Positions 17,150 to 26,811 of a DNA stretch of 64,000 bases are shown here, in pieces. Positions within the stretch are counted from its first letter, which is position 1. Each line of letters begins with the position of its first letter. The stretch is from Mesorhizobium sp. LMG 17147. GTDB taxonomy: Bacteria; Pseudomonadota; Alphaproteobacteria; Rhizobiales; Rhizobiaceae. The translations under genes and the position numbers were made by a program. Below the pieces are notes generated by a model. That model did not search any database. It was not told the DNA's origin and was given only the letters and a program-made list of their open reading frames with translations. The stretch lies in contig NZ_JANCTC010000016.1 in assembly GCF_024297145.1 (NCBI RefSeq), positions 1 to 64,000 of the forward strand. Reading direction: 5' to 3'.

Positions 17150-17171
17150 AGTCGAGTGCTTATTTGCGAGG

Positions 17172-17410
17172 GGATGCTCGGATGAAGATACGCGCTAGTC
17201 GATCTCGACTTCGCCGTCCTCCCGACCGTCACGGCTTGCGAGCCGTCAGCCGTTCTTCTCGGTAGAGCCGATAGATGCGGTTGATCCCCGATGGTTCGCC
17301 CTCCGGCGCAGCAGGATGAACAGCCGCCGCTAGCCGAGGCGGCTTCCCTCATTGGCAAGCTCGCGCAGCCTTCAGCGCAGCTCCGTCTCCGGCGGGCGAC
17401 CTCGCTCCAG
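17172..17410 (-). pseudogene. IS3-family transposase (OrfB) relic
   Basis: Minus-strand frames read in order RPPETELR-stop-RLRELANEGSRLG-stop-RRLFILLRR, then after a shift GEPSGINRIYRLYREERLTARK. This matches the IS3-group OrfB core (LRxRLRELAxERRRFGYRRLHILLRREG, then NHKRVYRLYREEGLxVRxR). At least two in-frame stops and one frameshift, plus missing ends, show it is dead. It separates the LacI operon from the enolase island. Confidence 0.75.
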
Positions 17411-17506
17411 AACCGGTCCGTCTGTTTCCGGCCCCGAAACGGTCATTATGGATGTCAATTTGCGAGATTTCAGTTCGCGCGGTGCAGGGTGGCGCAAGAA
17501 CGTGGT

Positions 17507-18706
17507 TCAGTCGAAGAAGCCCGCATCCTCTTCCCGGAGATACTTCCTGGCTGCTTCGGCGTCGATGTCGAGGCCCAGCCCCGGCGCTTCCAGCAGGTCC
17601 ACCATGCTGTCCTTCACGATCTGCGACGGCAGGCCGATTACGAGGTCCTCCCACCAGGGGTCGGAGGCGCTCGGGTATTCAAACGCGATGTAGTTGGCGG
17701 GCAGGGTGGCGCAGACATTGATCAGCGCGCCGAGACCTAGAAGGCCGTTCGCGGTGCCGTGCGGTGCCATCAGGATCGAGTGCATGTAGGCGTGCTCGGC
17801 GACCCATTTGAGCTCGGCAATGCCGCCAATATCGGCCGGATCGGGGCCGATGACGCGCACCGCCTGCGTTTCGATCAGCTCCTTGAAATTGTGCCGCAGA
17901 TAGATCTGCTCGCCGGTATGAATTGGCGTCGAGGTGGAGGTGGTCAGCTCCCGATAGGCCTGCGGATTGACCCACGGCACATAGTCGCCGGTCAGCATGT
18001 CCTCGAGCCACATCAAATTGTACTTCTCGACCGCGCGAGCGAACTTGATCGCATCGGGCAGCATCCAGCCCGGGCCGCAGTCGAGCGCCAGGCTGACCTT
18101 GTCGCCCAGCACTTCCTTCATGGCGATCACGCAGTCGAGCATGTGGTTGAAACCGCGCTCGCTGATCACGCCCTGATCCATGGCACCGTGATAGCCAGCC
18201 TTCTTCTGCGTCACGCCGTAATGGAAGCCCTCGACGGTGTCTTTCATGTTGGAGTGGAACGAGATCCCTTGCTTGATCATGAAGAAGTTCTGCGGCTGCT
18301 CCATCATCCATTTCACGTCAGCGGCGTAATCCTCCGGCCGGTCCCCCGTTCGCTTCTGGCGGATCGAGCCGTTATAGACGCGCACCTTGTCGCGCACCTT
18401 GCCGCCGAGCAGTTTGTAGGCCGGCACGCCTGCGGCCTTGCCGGCAATGTCCCACAGCGCATGCTCGATAGCGCTTACCGCCGCGCCATAGGGCTTGAAA
18501 GAGCCGCGTTGGCGGATCTTCAGCATCACCCGCTCGACGTCGGTCGGGTCCTCGCCGATCAGTGCCTCGCGGAAATGCAGCACCCAGGGTTTGAGGTAGG
18601 TCTTGGTGAACTCGACTTCGCCAAGGCCATAGAGGCCCTCGTCGGTAACGATGCGGACGATGGGATGTTTGCCGATGACGGCGCAGCGGAGGTCGGTGAT
18701 CTTCAT
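17507..18706 (-). CDS. Mandelate racemase/muconate lactonizing enzyme-family protein (enolase A)
   Basis: 399 residues of the enolase superfamily. An N-terminal capping domain of about 110 residues is followed by a modified TIM barrel. Candidate metal ligands are Asp209 (LALDCGPGW), Glu235 (WLEDM) and Glu266 (HTGEQ). Asp289 and His316 (LMAPHG) form the usual Asp-His dyad. The second-strand KxK is reduced to Lys145 in MIKQG, which favours an acid-sugar dehydratase over a racemase. It is the last of three consecutive minus-strand enolase genes behind a GntR gene. Confidence 0.88.
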   Translation of the reverse strand: MKITDLRCAVIGKHPIVRIVTDEGLYGLGEVEFTKTYLKPWVLHFREALIGEDPTDVERVMLKIRQRGSFKPYGAAVSAIEHALWDIAGKAAGVPAYKLLGGKVRDKVRVYNGSIRQKRTGDRPEDYAADVKWMMEQPQNFFMIKQGISFHSNMKDTVEGFHYGVTQKKAGYHGAMDQGVISERGFNHMLDCVIAMKEVLGDKVSLALDCGPGWMLPDAIKFARAVEKYNLMWLEDMLTGDYVPWVNPQAYRELTTSTSTPIHTGEQIYLRHNFKELIETQAVRVIGPDPADIGGIAELKWVAEHAYMHSILMAPHGTANGLLGLGALINVCATLPANYIAFEYPSASDPWWEDLVIGLPSQIVKDSMVDLLEAPGLGLDIDAEAARKYLREEDAGFFD

Positions 18707-18723
18707 CTTCGGTTCGTTTCGCC

Positions 18724-20085
18724 TCAGCTCCAGGTGCGGTCCCAGGAATACTCGTTGTCCCAGTGATCCGTGGGCTGCCAGATGCCGGTGACACCCGGCT
18801 GCAGATGCTGCGAGATCACCTCGTCGACGACGTCGTCAATCCCCAGGCCAGGTTTGTGCGGAACAGTGACAAAGCCGTCCTTCACGAGCGGCCTGGGAAC
18901 GCCGGTGACGATATCGTCCCACCAGTCGACATCGGCAGAGTGGTATTCGAGCGCCATGAAGTTTTCAGTCGCGGTCGCAACATGTGCCGCGGCCATTGCG
19001 GCGATTGGACTTTCGGCCATATGGATGGCCATTGCGACGCCGTGGTCCTGGGCCATGTCGCCGATCTTCTTGGTTTCGAGGATGCCCCCGCTGGTGAGCA
19101 GGTCCGGGTGGACAATGGAGACGCCGCCGCTGTTGAGCAGGGGCTCGAAGCCCTCCTTAAGGTAGATGTCCTCGCCGGTGCAGATCGGCACCGTGGTGGC
19201 GGCCTGCAGTTGCCGGTACTGCTCGGTGTACTGCCATGGGATCACATCCTCGAGCCAGGCCGGCACGTATTTTTCAATCCGCCTGGCGAGCCGAATTCCG
19301 TTCTGCAGCGAGATGTGGCCGACATGGTCAATGGCGAGCGGAATATCCATGCCGATCACATCGCGAACCTCGGCAATGTACTGCTCAAGCAGGTCGAGGC
19401 CCTTGTCGGAAAAGTGGAGGCCGGTAAACGGATGGGGGACGTTGTGCAAATCGTAGGCGGCATTGCGGGCGCGTCGCTCTTCAAGGGTCTTGACCGGGCC
19501 GCGGCCGGGATGGACGCGGTATCCTTCAAGTGAGCCGGCAGGAGACACGACCGCACCGGGTACATCCGCGATCTGCATCAGCCCCAGATCCATCTTGAGG
19601 AAGGTGAAGCCGAGCGCCATGCGCTGCTTGAGGCGCTTGCCGGTCTCGGTGCCGCTCGGCACGGTAGCGTCGGTGTCGCAATAAACGCGCACCTTCTCCC
19701 GAAACCGGCCGCCGAGCATCTGGTAGACAGGCACGCCGTAGGCCTTGCCGGCGAGATCCCACAACGCAATTTCGACCGCCGAGACGCCGCCGCCTTGCCG
19801 GCCATGGCCACCGAACTGTTTGATCCGGCGAAACAGGCGGTCGATGTCGCAAGGGTTCTCGCCAAGCAGCCGGCTCTTCAGCATCAGCGCGTAGGTGGCA
19901 CTGGCGCCGTCGCGCACCTCGCCAAGCCCGACGATGCCCTGGTTGGTGTAAATCTTGAGCAGGGTTGAGGTGAACGGCGCGCCGACGATTTCGGCTATCC
20001 GCATGTCGGTGATGCGAAGCTGGGATGGCTTGGAGTTCGCGTTCACCCGATTGAGCGCTTCGTCGGCGCCACCTGTCTTTGCCAT
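18724..20085 (-). CDS. Mandelate racemase/muconate lactonizing enzyme-family protein (enolase B)
   Basis: 453 residues, longer than the usual 370-400 because of extra loops after the cap and near residues 175-215. Barrel residues visible: Lys164 (FLKMDLG), Asp253 (AIDHVGH), Glu279 (WLEDV), Glu305 (TGEDI), Asp328 (HPDLLTSGG) and His355 (AIHMAESP). The full metal set and Asp-His dyad are present, so it should be an active acid-sugar dehydratase or related enzyme. A GAGGATAA ribosome-binding site precedes the ATG. It lies between enolases A and C in one transcription unit. Confidence 0.88.
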   Translation of the reverse strand: MAKTGGADEALNRVNANSKPSQLRITDMRIAEIVGAPFTSTLLKIYTNQGIVGLGEVRDGASATYALMLKSRLLGENPCDIDRLFRRIKQFGGHGRQGGGVSAVEIALWDLAGKAYGVPVYQMLGGRFREKVRVYCDTDATVPSGTETGKRLKQRMALGFTFLKMDLGLMQIADVPGAVVSPAGSLEGYRVHPGRGPVKTLEERRARNAAYDLHNVPHPFTGLHFSDKGLDLLEQYIAEVRDVIGMDIPLAIDHVGHISLQNGIRLARRIEKYVPAWLEDVIPWQYTEQYRQLQAATTVPICTGEDIYLKEGFEPLLNSGGVSIVHPDLLTSGGILETKKIGDMAQDHGVAMAIHMAESPIAAMAAAHVATATENFMALEYHSADVDWWDDIVTGVPRPLVKDGFVTVPHKPGLGIDDVVDEVISQHLQPGVTGIWQPTDHWDNEYSWDRTWS

Positions 20086-20140
20086 GACTTATCCTCGTTT
20101 CGGCTTGTCGCCCCGCACCCTGCGCCAGCACAGAGTGTTG

Positions 20141-21307
20141 CTAGCCCAGCTCGATCTCGTGGGCCTGCAGGTAGTCGCGGTCCATCTCAATGCCGAGACC
20201 AGGCTTCGACGTCAGCTTGAGGCTGCCGTTCGAAATGTCGAGTGGTCTGTCGATCAGGTGATCGTATTTGCCCAGGTTCCACTCCGATGTTTCGAGTTTG
20301 TAGAAGTTGGGAACAGTCATCATCACCTGCGCTCCCGCAACCACGTTGATTGGTCCCGCGGCGTCATGTGGCGAGACCGGCACGTAGTAGGCTTCGCACA
20401 GCGCAGAAATTTTCTTGAGTTCGGTAATGCCGCCGGTCCAGGTAACGTCGGGCATGATGTAGTCGGCGAGCCTGTTCTCAAGCACCGGCACGAAATCCCA
20501 TTTCGTGTGGCCGCGCTCGCCCCATGAGATAGCGGTATTGACCTTCTCACGCACCTGTTTGAGCGCGTTAAGGCTCTCGGGCGGGCAGGGCTCCTCAAAC
20601 CAGTCGATCTGGCCGGCCTCCTCGAGGCTCCGACAGAGGCGAATGGCGGTGGGGACGTCGAAGCGGCCATGCGCATCGATGAGAATGTCGATATCGGGTC
20701 CTGCCGTTTCGCGGATCAGAGCCGTGAGCTCGGCGGCTTCGCGCTCGTCCTTGCGGGTCATGCTGCCATCGAGGTAGCCGTCCCGCTGTTCGCGGGGCAG
20801 GCCATCGGCGCTGCGGCCCTGGTGGGGGTAGGGATCGAACTTGAGCGCAGTGTGTCCGGACTCGACAATGTCTAGAATTTCGCGGACCACAGCCTCTTTG
20901 CTGGTGAATTTGGCCTGGTTGGGATGAGTGTAGAGCGCGATTTCATCGCGTACTGGTCCGCCCAGCAGCTCGTAAATCGGCTTGCCGAGAACTTTGCCCC
21001 TGATGTCCCAGAGGGCTATGTCGATGGCGCTCACGCATTCGACGGCGGCGCCGCGGCTGCCCATGTAGGTGAAGCTGCGGAAGATCTTGTGCCAGAGATG
21101 CTCGATGCGCGCCGGATCCTCGCCTGTCACGGCGACGCCGATCTGCCGCAGGATCGTGCAGAGAGCGCGGTTGGCGAGCTTTGTCGTGGTGGTGATCTCT
21201 CCCCAGCCACTCACGCCCTCGTCGGTCGTCACTTCGACGAACAGGAACTCTCCCCAGTAGGAAGCATCGGACTTGATCAGCCAGGGCCGAATGCTCGTGA
21301 TTTTCAT
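20141..21307 (-). CDS. Mandelate racemase/muconate lactonizing enzyme-family protein (enolase C)
   Basis: 388 residues. Barrel residues: Lys156 (ALKFDP), Asp211 and His213 (LIDAHGRFD), Glu238/239 (WFEEP), Glu264 (SWGERGH), Asp287 (MPDVTWTGG) and His314 (SPHDAAGP). The D-x-H arrangement on the third strand is the galactonate-dehydratase-type signature, where the His is the general acid. It probably dehydrates an aldonate or aldarate. It follows the GntR gene on the minus strand and is the first of three enolase genes. Confidence 0.88.
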   Translation of the reverse strand: MKITSIRPWLIKSDASYWGEFLFVEVTTDEGVSGWGEITTTTKLANRALCTILRQIGVAVTGEDPARIEHLWHKIFRSFTYMGSRGAAVECVSAIDIALWDIRGKVLGKPIYELLGGPVRDEIALYTHPNQAKFTSKEAVVREILDIVESGHTALKFDPYPHQGRSADGLPREQRDGYLDGSMTRKDEREAAELTALIRETAGPDIDILIDAHGRFDVPTAIRLCRSLEEAGQIDWFEEPCPPESLNALKQVREKVNTAISWGERGHTKWDFVPVLENRLADYIMPDVTWTGGITELKKISALCEAYYVPVSPHDAAGPINVVAGAQVMMTVPNFYKLETSEWNLGKYDHLIDRPLDISNGSLKLTSKPGLGIEMDRDYLQAHEIELG

Positions 21308-21361
21308 CTCAACTACCTTTGCCTGAAAATGGTCAGCTAACGATGTTCTGGACTGGACATT

Positions 21362-22072
21362 CTATCCGGCCCGAGCTGCGTTGCGCGCTCGCATCTGCTC
21401 CAGAATATGCCGGCCCGAACCCTCGACATGGCGGGAAACGAGTTCGGCCGCCTTGTCGGCCTCTCCCGCCTTCACAAGCGCGATGAGTTCGCGGTGCTCG
21501 CGCATGATCGCGGCACGTCGCGCCAGCGTGAAGTTGAAACGACGGCTCACGGCTCGCAGCACTTCGCGATGCTTCCACCAAAGCTCGGCTGCGTGGCGGT
21601 TGTAGTGCCGCTGGTACATCACGGTGTGGAAAGCGGTATCCAGCTCACTATGCCTGGATGTGTCGGCGAAATTGTTCTCTTCGATCAGGCCCTGGAGACG
21701 TTCGAGTTCGGCGATGTCCTCGCTGGTAGCCATGTTCACAAACCATCGTGTCAGGGCTGGCTCGATCAGAACACCGATCTCGTAGATATCCCGGACAAAA
21801 TCCTGATCTATGGGTCGGACACGCGCCCCGCGGTTGGCGACAAAGGTGACAAACCCTTCGCCGCGCAACAACTGCAGGGCCTCGCGCACAGGATTGGTCG
21901 AGGTGCCGTGACGCCGGGCGAGATCGGTGACGACAAGCCGTTCGTTGGGGGCGAGCCGTCCCTCGATGATGTCTTCCCGGATCAATTCATAAAGCGAGGC
22001 GCCCTCGCTGGAGGCCCCGATGGGATCGGTCCCCACCGGTGGCATCGCTTTGAAATCGCTTGTTTCGGCCAA
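21362..22072 (-). CDS. GntR-family (FadR/FCD type) transcriptional regulator
   Basis: 236 residues. The winged helix covers about 25-90 (YELIREDIIEGRLAPNERLVVTDLARRHG, then TNPVREALQLLRGEGFV), followed by an FCD all-helical sensor whose His residues (HSELDTAFH and the late HVEGSGRH) usually bind metal and a carboxylate ligand. TTG at 22072 is chosen because GGGGAG lies six bases upstream; ATG at 22045 is the alternative. It is divergent from the CUT1 operon at 22281 and upstream of three enolases, so an acid sugar is the likely inducer. Confidence 0.9.
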   Translation of the reverse strand: MAETSDFKAMPPVGTDPIGASSEGASLYELIREDIIEGRLAPNERLVVTDLARRHGTSTNPVREALQLLRGEGFVTFVANRGARVRPIDQDFVRDIYEIGVLIEPALTRWFVNMATSEDIAELERLQGLIEENNFADTSRHSELDTAFHTVMYQRHYNRHAAELWWKHREVLRAVSRRFNFTLARRAAIMREHRELIALVKAGEADKAAELVSRHVEGSGRHILEQMRARNAARAG

Positions 22073-22183
22073 GGCCGGCTCCCCATTTTAATACATACCT
22101 TGCCCGATATCACACACGGCTTTCGCAAACAATGTACGATTCTGCGCGTTGACAGGCAATCCATGATCTGAAAACGTACCAAG

Positions 22184-22228
22184 CGATCGAGAGGATACAC
22201 TGATCTGAAAGAAGCATCCTCGCGATCG
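22184..22228. promoter_or_regulatory. 13-bp inverted repeat in the leader of the CUT1 operon
   Basis: CGATCGAGAGGAT (22184-22196) and ATCCTCGCGATCG (22216-22228) are inverted copies with one mismatch and a 19-base spacer. They lie in the gap between the GntR gene and the binding-protein gene. It may be an operator for the GntR protein or an mRNA leader stem-loop. A consensus TTGACA at 22149-22154 could be the -35 box of the operon. Confidence 0.55.
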
Positions 22229-22280
22229 AAACGAGCAAGGACCGCTTTAGGGCGGCATGGGAGAACCAGGGAGGATACCT

Positions 22281-23759
22281 ATGACGAGAATTGCCCTCGG
22301 CAGTGCCGTCCTGCGCGGCACTGTCGCCACTGCTTTGATCGCATCCCTGACGTCTACATCGGCGCTGGGTGCACCGCCGGTCGACCTGAGCAAGTGGTCG
22401 CCGGAATATGTGCGCTCGATTGCGGGCACACAGGATTTTGACACGGCGGCCGATTGCGCGAAGGTCACCCCGCTCGATTACAAGGGGCGACTGACTTTCT
22501 GGTATCAGGGCGTGTTCGAGGGCGACCCCGACCTCCTGCGCCAGTACTACAAGGATTTCTTCGAGACATTCCGCAAAACCTATCCGAACATCCAGCTCGA
22601 GGAACAAGCCCTTACCTATAACGATCTTCTCGACAAGTTCCGGACCGCGCTCCTGGGCAATGCCGCGCCGATGGCGGTTCGCCTGCAAATCCTGGGTGGC
22701 ACCGAGTTCGCCTCAAAGGGCTATCTGCAGCCGCTCAAGCCAGAGGACGTGGGGTATTCGACCGAGGATTTCTGGCCCGGCGCCATGAAGGCCGTGACCT
22801 GGGAGGGCGTGACCTACGGCATTCCGACCAACAACGAGACGATGGCGTTCATCTGGAACGCCGACATCTTCAAGCGTGCCGGCCTCGATCCGAACAAGCC
22901 GCCGGCAACGTGGGACGACGTGGTCAAGTACTCCAAGCAGATCCACGATAAGCTCGGTATTGCCGGATATGGCCTCGTGGCTCGCAAGAATGCCGGCAAT
23001 ACGCCGTACCGCTTCATGCCACAGCTATGGGCCTATGGCGGCGGCGTCTTCGACGAAGCGACGCCGAATCCAACCTATGAGCAGGTCCAGCTCGATAGCC
23101 CGCAGAGCAAGGCAGCGCTGCAAGCCTCCTACGACATGTATGTTCGTGACAAGTCGGTTCCGGTTTCGGCACTCACCAACCAGCAGGCCGATAATCAGCC
23201 CCTGTTCGTCGCCGGCCAGCTCGGCATGATGATCTCGCACCCGTCCGATTACAACGTGATGCTCGACCTGCAGAAAAAGGCGACGGGCACCGACAAGGAC
23301 AAGGCGCAGACGGTCATTGACAATATGCGCTACGGCCTGATCCCGACCGGCCCCGACGGCAAGCGCGCCGTCGTGTTCGGCGGCTCGAACATTCACATCC
23401 TGAAGCCCGAATATGTCGAGGGCGGCAAGGTGGACGAGCCGGCTGCAAAGGCCATCATCTGCATGTGGACGAGCCCCGAATGGTCGCTGAAGATGGCCTA
23501 CGCCGGCTCGAATCCGGGCAACCTCAACGGCTTCAAGACCAAGTGGATGAAGGAACGTCTGGACAACATCAAGTTCCTCGATGTCACGACCTCGATGCTG
23601 CCATATGGCATCCCGTTCCCAGCGCTGCCGCAGGCCCCCGAGATCATGAACATCATCATCCCGGACATGCTGCAGAATGCCCTGACCGGAGCGATGACCG
23701 TCGACCAGGCAGCGGACGACGCAGCCAAGAGGGTGAGAGAGCTGATGGGCGGACTCTAG
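22281..23759 (+). CDS. CUT1-type extracellular solute-binding protein (family 1)
   Basis: 492 residues from ATG 22281, preceded by AGGGAGGATA. A signal peptide of about 32 residues ends near SALGAPPVD. The mature protein shows GRLTFWYQGVFEGDPDLL, YNDLLDKFRTALLGNAAP, YGIPTNNETMAFIWNADIFKRAGLDPNKPP and the late MWTSPEWSLKMAYAGSNPG, all family 1 hallmarks. It binds an oligosaccharide, polyol or acid sugar in the periplasm. Enzymes of acid-sugar breakdown follow in the same operon. A hairpin follows the stop. Confidence 0.92.
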   Translation: MTRIALGSAVLRGTVATALIASLTSTSALGAPPVDLSKWSPEYVRSIAGTQDFDTAADCAKVTPLDYKGRLTFWYQGVFEGDPDLLRQYYKDFFETFRKTYPNIQLEEQALTYNDLLDKFRTALLGNAAPMAVRLQILGGTEFASKGYLQPLKPEDVGYSTEDFWPGAMKAVTWEGVTYGIPTNNETMAFIWNADIFKRAGLDPNKPPATWDDVVKYSKQIHDKLGIAGYGLVARKNAGNTPYRFMPQLWAYGGGVFDEATPNPTYEQVQLDSPQSKAALQASYDMYVRDKSVPVSALTNQQADNQPLFVAGQLGMMISHPSDYNVMLDLQKKATGTDKDKAQTVIDNMRYGLIPTGPDGKRAVVFGGSNIHILKPEYVEGGKVDEPAAKAIICMWTSPEWSLKMAYAGSNPGNLNGFKTKWMKERLDNIKFLDVTTSMLPYGIPFPALPQAPEIMNIIIPDMLQNALTGAMTVDQAADDAAKRVRELMGGL

Positions 23760-23769
23760 CCCAAGCCTG

Positions 23770-23803
23770 ACCGGCTGGGCCGATGGTCCAGCCGGTTCGT
23801 TCC
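23770..23803 (+). terminator. Intercistronic stem-loop after binding-protein gene
   Basis: ACCGGCTGG (23770-23778) pairs perfectly with CCAGCCGGT (23788-23796) across a 9-base loop, followed by TCGTTCC. It lies ten bases after the binding-protein stop and before the permease start at 23825. It probably causes partial termination or protects the upstream mRNA. Confidence 0.65.
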
Positions 23804-23824
23804 GAAGAATAAGGGCACCCCACA

Positions 23825-24784
23825 GTGACGATCGTAACCGGCAAGGCCGAGGCTCGCCGAAGAGTGCAACCCGGCAGGTCCGGCGCGCTGCGCAGGATCT
23901 GGCAGCATCGCGCGGACTACGCGTACGTGCTCCCAGCGATCGCCGTGATGCTCATCGTGATCGCCTATCCGATCTACTACACGGTCGAGCTGTCGTTCTT
24001 TAAGACACCGCCTGGCCTGCAGCTCCGCGACAAGACCTTCATCGGCCTCGACAACTACACGACCATCCTCACCAGTCAGGTGTTCTGGAAAGTCACCTGG
24101 AACACACTGATCTGGACTCTGGGGTCAACTTTCATCTCCTTTGTCCTGGGGTTTGCCACAGCGCTGGCGCTCCACCGCGACTTCATCGGCCGTGGTGTCT
24201 TGCGCGCTGTCCTGATCATCCCTTGGGTCATCAGCGCCGTCGCCGCCTCCTACATCTGGAAGTGGATCTACCATTCGGACTTCGGGATTATCGGCGCGGT
24301 GCTGGTTGGCCTCGGATTGGCCGACCAGCCGCCGAACTTCATCGACAATGTCAGCACGGTGCTGCCCTCCCTGATCGTCGTCAATATCTGGCGCGAGTTT
24401 CCGTTCGCCATGATCATGATGATGGCCGGCCTGCAGACAGTCCCCGACCAGTTGCTGCGCGCCGCAAAAGTCGACGGCGCCAATGCATGGCAGCGCTTTT
24501 GGCACGTCACCTTCCCGCACTTGCGCAACGTCTCGGTGGTGACGATGCTGCTGCTCGCGGTGGCCAACTTCAATTCCTTCATCATCCCCTGGATCATGAC
24601 CGGCGGCGGGCCGTCGAATGCATCGCATATCTGGATAACCCATATTTATGAGCTCGCCTTCGGACGGCAGCGCTGGGGCGTGGCATCGGCCTATTCGGTG
24701 CTCCTGTTCCTCACACTGATGACGCTGGGCTACTTCTACGTCCGTGCGTTAAGCGGCAACGAGCGGAAAGAGGGGAGCGCATGA
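23825..24784 (+). CDS. CUT1-type ABC permease, MalF/UgpA-like
   Basis: 319 residues from a GTG at 23825. Six or so hydrophobic helices, starting YAYVLPAIAVMLIVIAYPIYY. The EAA-type coupling loop reads QLLRAAKVDGANAWQRFWHVTFPHL near residue 220, and GGGPSNASHIWITHIYELAF follows in the last third. It forms one half of the membrane channel with the next permease, whose start overlaps its stop by 4 bases. Confidence 0.92.
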   Translation: MTIVTGKAEARRRVQPGRSGALRRIWQHRADYAYVLPAIAVMLIVIAYPIYYTVELSFFKTPPGLQLRDKTFIGLDNYTTILTSQVFWKVTWNTLIWTLGSTFISFVLGFATALALHRDFIGRGVLRAVLIIPWVISAVAASYIWKWIYHSDFGIIGAVLVGLGLADQPPNFIDNVSTVLPSLIVVNIWREFPFAMIMMMAGLQTVPDQLLRAAKVDGANAWQRFWHVTFPHLRNVSVVTMLLLAVANFNSFIIPWIMTGGGPSNASHIWITHIYELAFGRQRWGVASAYSVLLFLTLMTLGYFYVRALSGNERKEGSA

Positions 24785-25671
24785 GCACGATTGCCCAGAC
24801 AGCCCCTCGAGCCCAGGCTCGTCGCCGCATGCGCGTCGACGGATGGCGGTGGGCCGGGCGCATATTCCTCGTGTTCATGCTGCTTTATACCGCGTTGCCG
24901 ATGATCTGGATGCTGATCACCTCGATCAAGTCCGGATTCGCGGCGACACAATTCCCGCCGCAATGGTGGCCGGACGAACCTACCCTCGCCAGTTACCAGA
25001 AACTGCTCGATCCGCAGAACAGCGTCGGCCAGGACTTCCTCCGCTTCTTCTGGAACAGCCTTTTCGTGTCGACCGTCACCACAATTCTTTCGGTGATCGT
25101 GGCTGTCCCTGCGGCCTACGCGTTTTCGCGCTTCAGTTTCCCCGGCCGGAATTTCCTGTTCTTTGCCGTGCTGCTGCGCAATATGTTCCCGGCGGTGATC
25201 TTTCTCGTGCCGCTCTTCATCCTGATGCGCGCCATCGGTCTGATAAACACGCACGGCTCGCTGATCCTCACCTATCTCACCTTCGGCCTGCCATTGGCGA
25301 TCTGGCTGCTCAAGGGCTTTTACGACAACATCCCGGTGCAGCTTGAGCAGGCGGCGCGCATTGATGGCGCCACACGGTTCCAGGCCTTCGTCATGATCGT
25401 GATGCCGCTCTCGACGCCGGGGATTATCGCCACCGCAATCTATTCCTTCATCGGCGCGTGGAACGAGTACATCTACGCCTACACCTTCCTCTCCAAAAAC
25501 GAGCAGTTGACGCTGCCGGTCGGCATCCAACGCTTCTTCTCGGAAAATACGACCGACTTTCCGGGCCTGATGGCGGCGAGCTTCATGATGAGCGTGCCCG
25601 TCGTGGTGCTGTTCCTGGTCCTGCAACGATACTTTGTACGCGCCCTTACAGAAGGCGCGGTCAAGCACTAG
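24781..25671 (+). CDS. CUT1-type ABC permease, MalG/UgpE-like
   Basis: 296 residues. Conserved MalG features are [12 protein letters not shown] near residue 40, [12 protein letters not shown], the coupling loop [27 protein letters not shown] and [16 protein letters not shown]. It pairs with the preceding permease to form the transmembrane path. Operon position is between that permease and the MalK-like ATPase, which starts 10 bases later. Confidence 0.92.
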   Translation: MSTIAQTAPRAQARRRMRVDGWRWAGRIFLVFMLLYTALPMIWMLITSIKSGFAATQFPPQWWPDEPTLASYQKLLDPQNSVGQDFLRFFWNSLFVSTVTTILSVIVAVPAAYAFSRFSFPGRNFLFFAVLLRNMFPAVIFLVPLFILMRAIGLINTHGSLILTYLTFGLPLAIWLLKGFYDNIPVQLEQAARIDGATRFQAFVMIVMPLSTPGIIATAIYSFIGAWNEYIYAYTFLSKNEQLTLPVGIQRFFSENTTDFPGLMAASFMMSVPVVVLFLVLQRYFVRALTEGAVKH

Positions 25672-25681
25672 GGAGTTGCCG

Positions 25682-26779
25682 ATGGCCCACGTGGTCCTCC
25701 AAGATCTCGTCAAGAGCTATGGCAGCTTCAAAGCTGTCAACCACGTCTCACTGACGGTCAATGACGGCGAGTTCGTTGCGCTCGTCGGCCCTTCAGGCTG
25801 CGGCAAGACAACCACGCTCAATCTCGTCGCCGGGCTGACCCCGATTACATCGGGCGACATCATCATCGGCGAGCGGGTGGTCAACGACCTCGACCCCAAG
25901 GACCGGGACATCGCAATGGTATTCCAGAACTACGCGCTCTACCCGCAGAAATCGGTCTACAAGAATCTGGCGTTCCCGCTTCAAATGCGCAAACTCCCCA
26001 GGGACGAGATCGACAAGAAGGTCAAGGAAGCGGCGCGAGTGCTCGACATGACGCATCTGCTCGAGCGCAAGCCGCGCGAACTTTCGGGCGGACAGCAGCA
26101 GCGTGTGGCCCTTGGCCGTGCCCTCGTTCGCGACCCCGCCGTGTTCCTCATGGACGAGCCACTGTCTAACCTTGATGCCAAACTGCGCGTGCAGATGCGG
26201 TCGGAGATCAAGCGTTTCCACCAGGACCTCAAGGCGACGATCATCTATGTGACGCACGACCAGCTCGAAGCCGTGACCATGGCTGACAAGATGGCGGTGA
26301 TGAATGGCGGCTACCTGCAGCAATACGATTCACCGGCGCAGGTCTTTGCCCATCCGGTGAACATGTTCGTGGCCAGCTTCATCGGCAGCCCGGCGATGAG
26401 CCTTATTCCGCTGGAGGCCTCGATGGCAAACGGCAACACGGTGTTGACTGGTGCCGAGGGCTGGCGCCTTGAGCTCTCAGCGCGCAATGCCCAGAAGGTG
26501 GCGAAAGCGACGACCAGGAAAGTCGTGCTCGGCGCACGTCACTCGACGATCAAGCTCCACAAGAGTGCGGTACCAGGCAGCGTCCCTGCCAAGGCCTATA
26601 CGGTGGAGCCGACCGGCGACGTCACCTTCGTTCAGGCGTTCCTGTCCGGCGCCATCGTCAACATCAGCGTGCCGCCGAACATTGCCGTCGCGCCCGACGA
26701 GCAGATCTGGCTCGAGTTCGACCAGGAGCGGATGCATCTGTTCGACGGCGAAACTGAAATGGCCCTCAAGGCCAACTGA
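25682..26779 (+). CDS. CUT1-type ABC ATPase, MalK/UgpC-like
   Basis: 365 residues from ATG 25682. Walker [13 protein letters not shown] near residue 36, Q-loop [12 protein letters not shown], signature [19 protein letters not shown], Walker [17 protein letters not shown] and H-loop YVTHDQLEA. It ends in a C-terminal regulatory TOBE/OB domain (about 240-365) typical of MalK/UgpC. It energises the importer encoded upstream and could be shared with other CUT1 systems. All catalytic motifs are intact. Confidence 0.93.
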   Translation: MAHVVLQDLVKSYGSFKAVNHVSLTVNDGEFVALVGPSGCGKTTTLNLVAGLTPITSGDIIIGERVVNDLDPKDRDIAMVFQNYALYPQKSVYKNLAFPLQMRKLPRDEIDKKVKEAARVLDMTHLLERKPRELSGGQQQRVALGRALVRDPAVFLMDEPLSNLDAKLRVQMRSEIKRFHQDLKATIIYVTHDQLEAVTMADKMAVMNGGYLQQYDSPAQVFAHPVNMFVASFIGSPAMSLIPLEASMANGNTVLTGAEGWRLELSARNAQKVAKATTRKVVLGARHSTIKLHKSAVPGSVPAKAYTVEPTGDVTFVQAFLSGAIVNISVPPNIAVAPDEQIWLEFDQERMHLFDGETEMALKAN

Positions 26780-26811
26780 GATAGGGCGAATGCGCGTGGA
26801 ACGTGGGCTGG

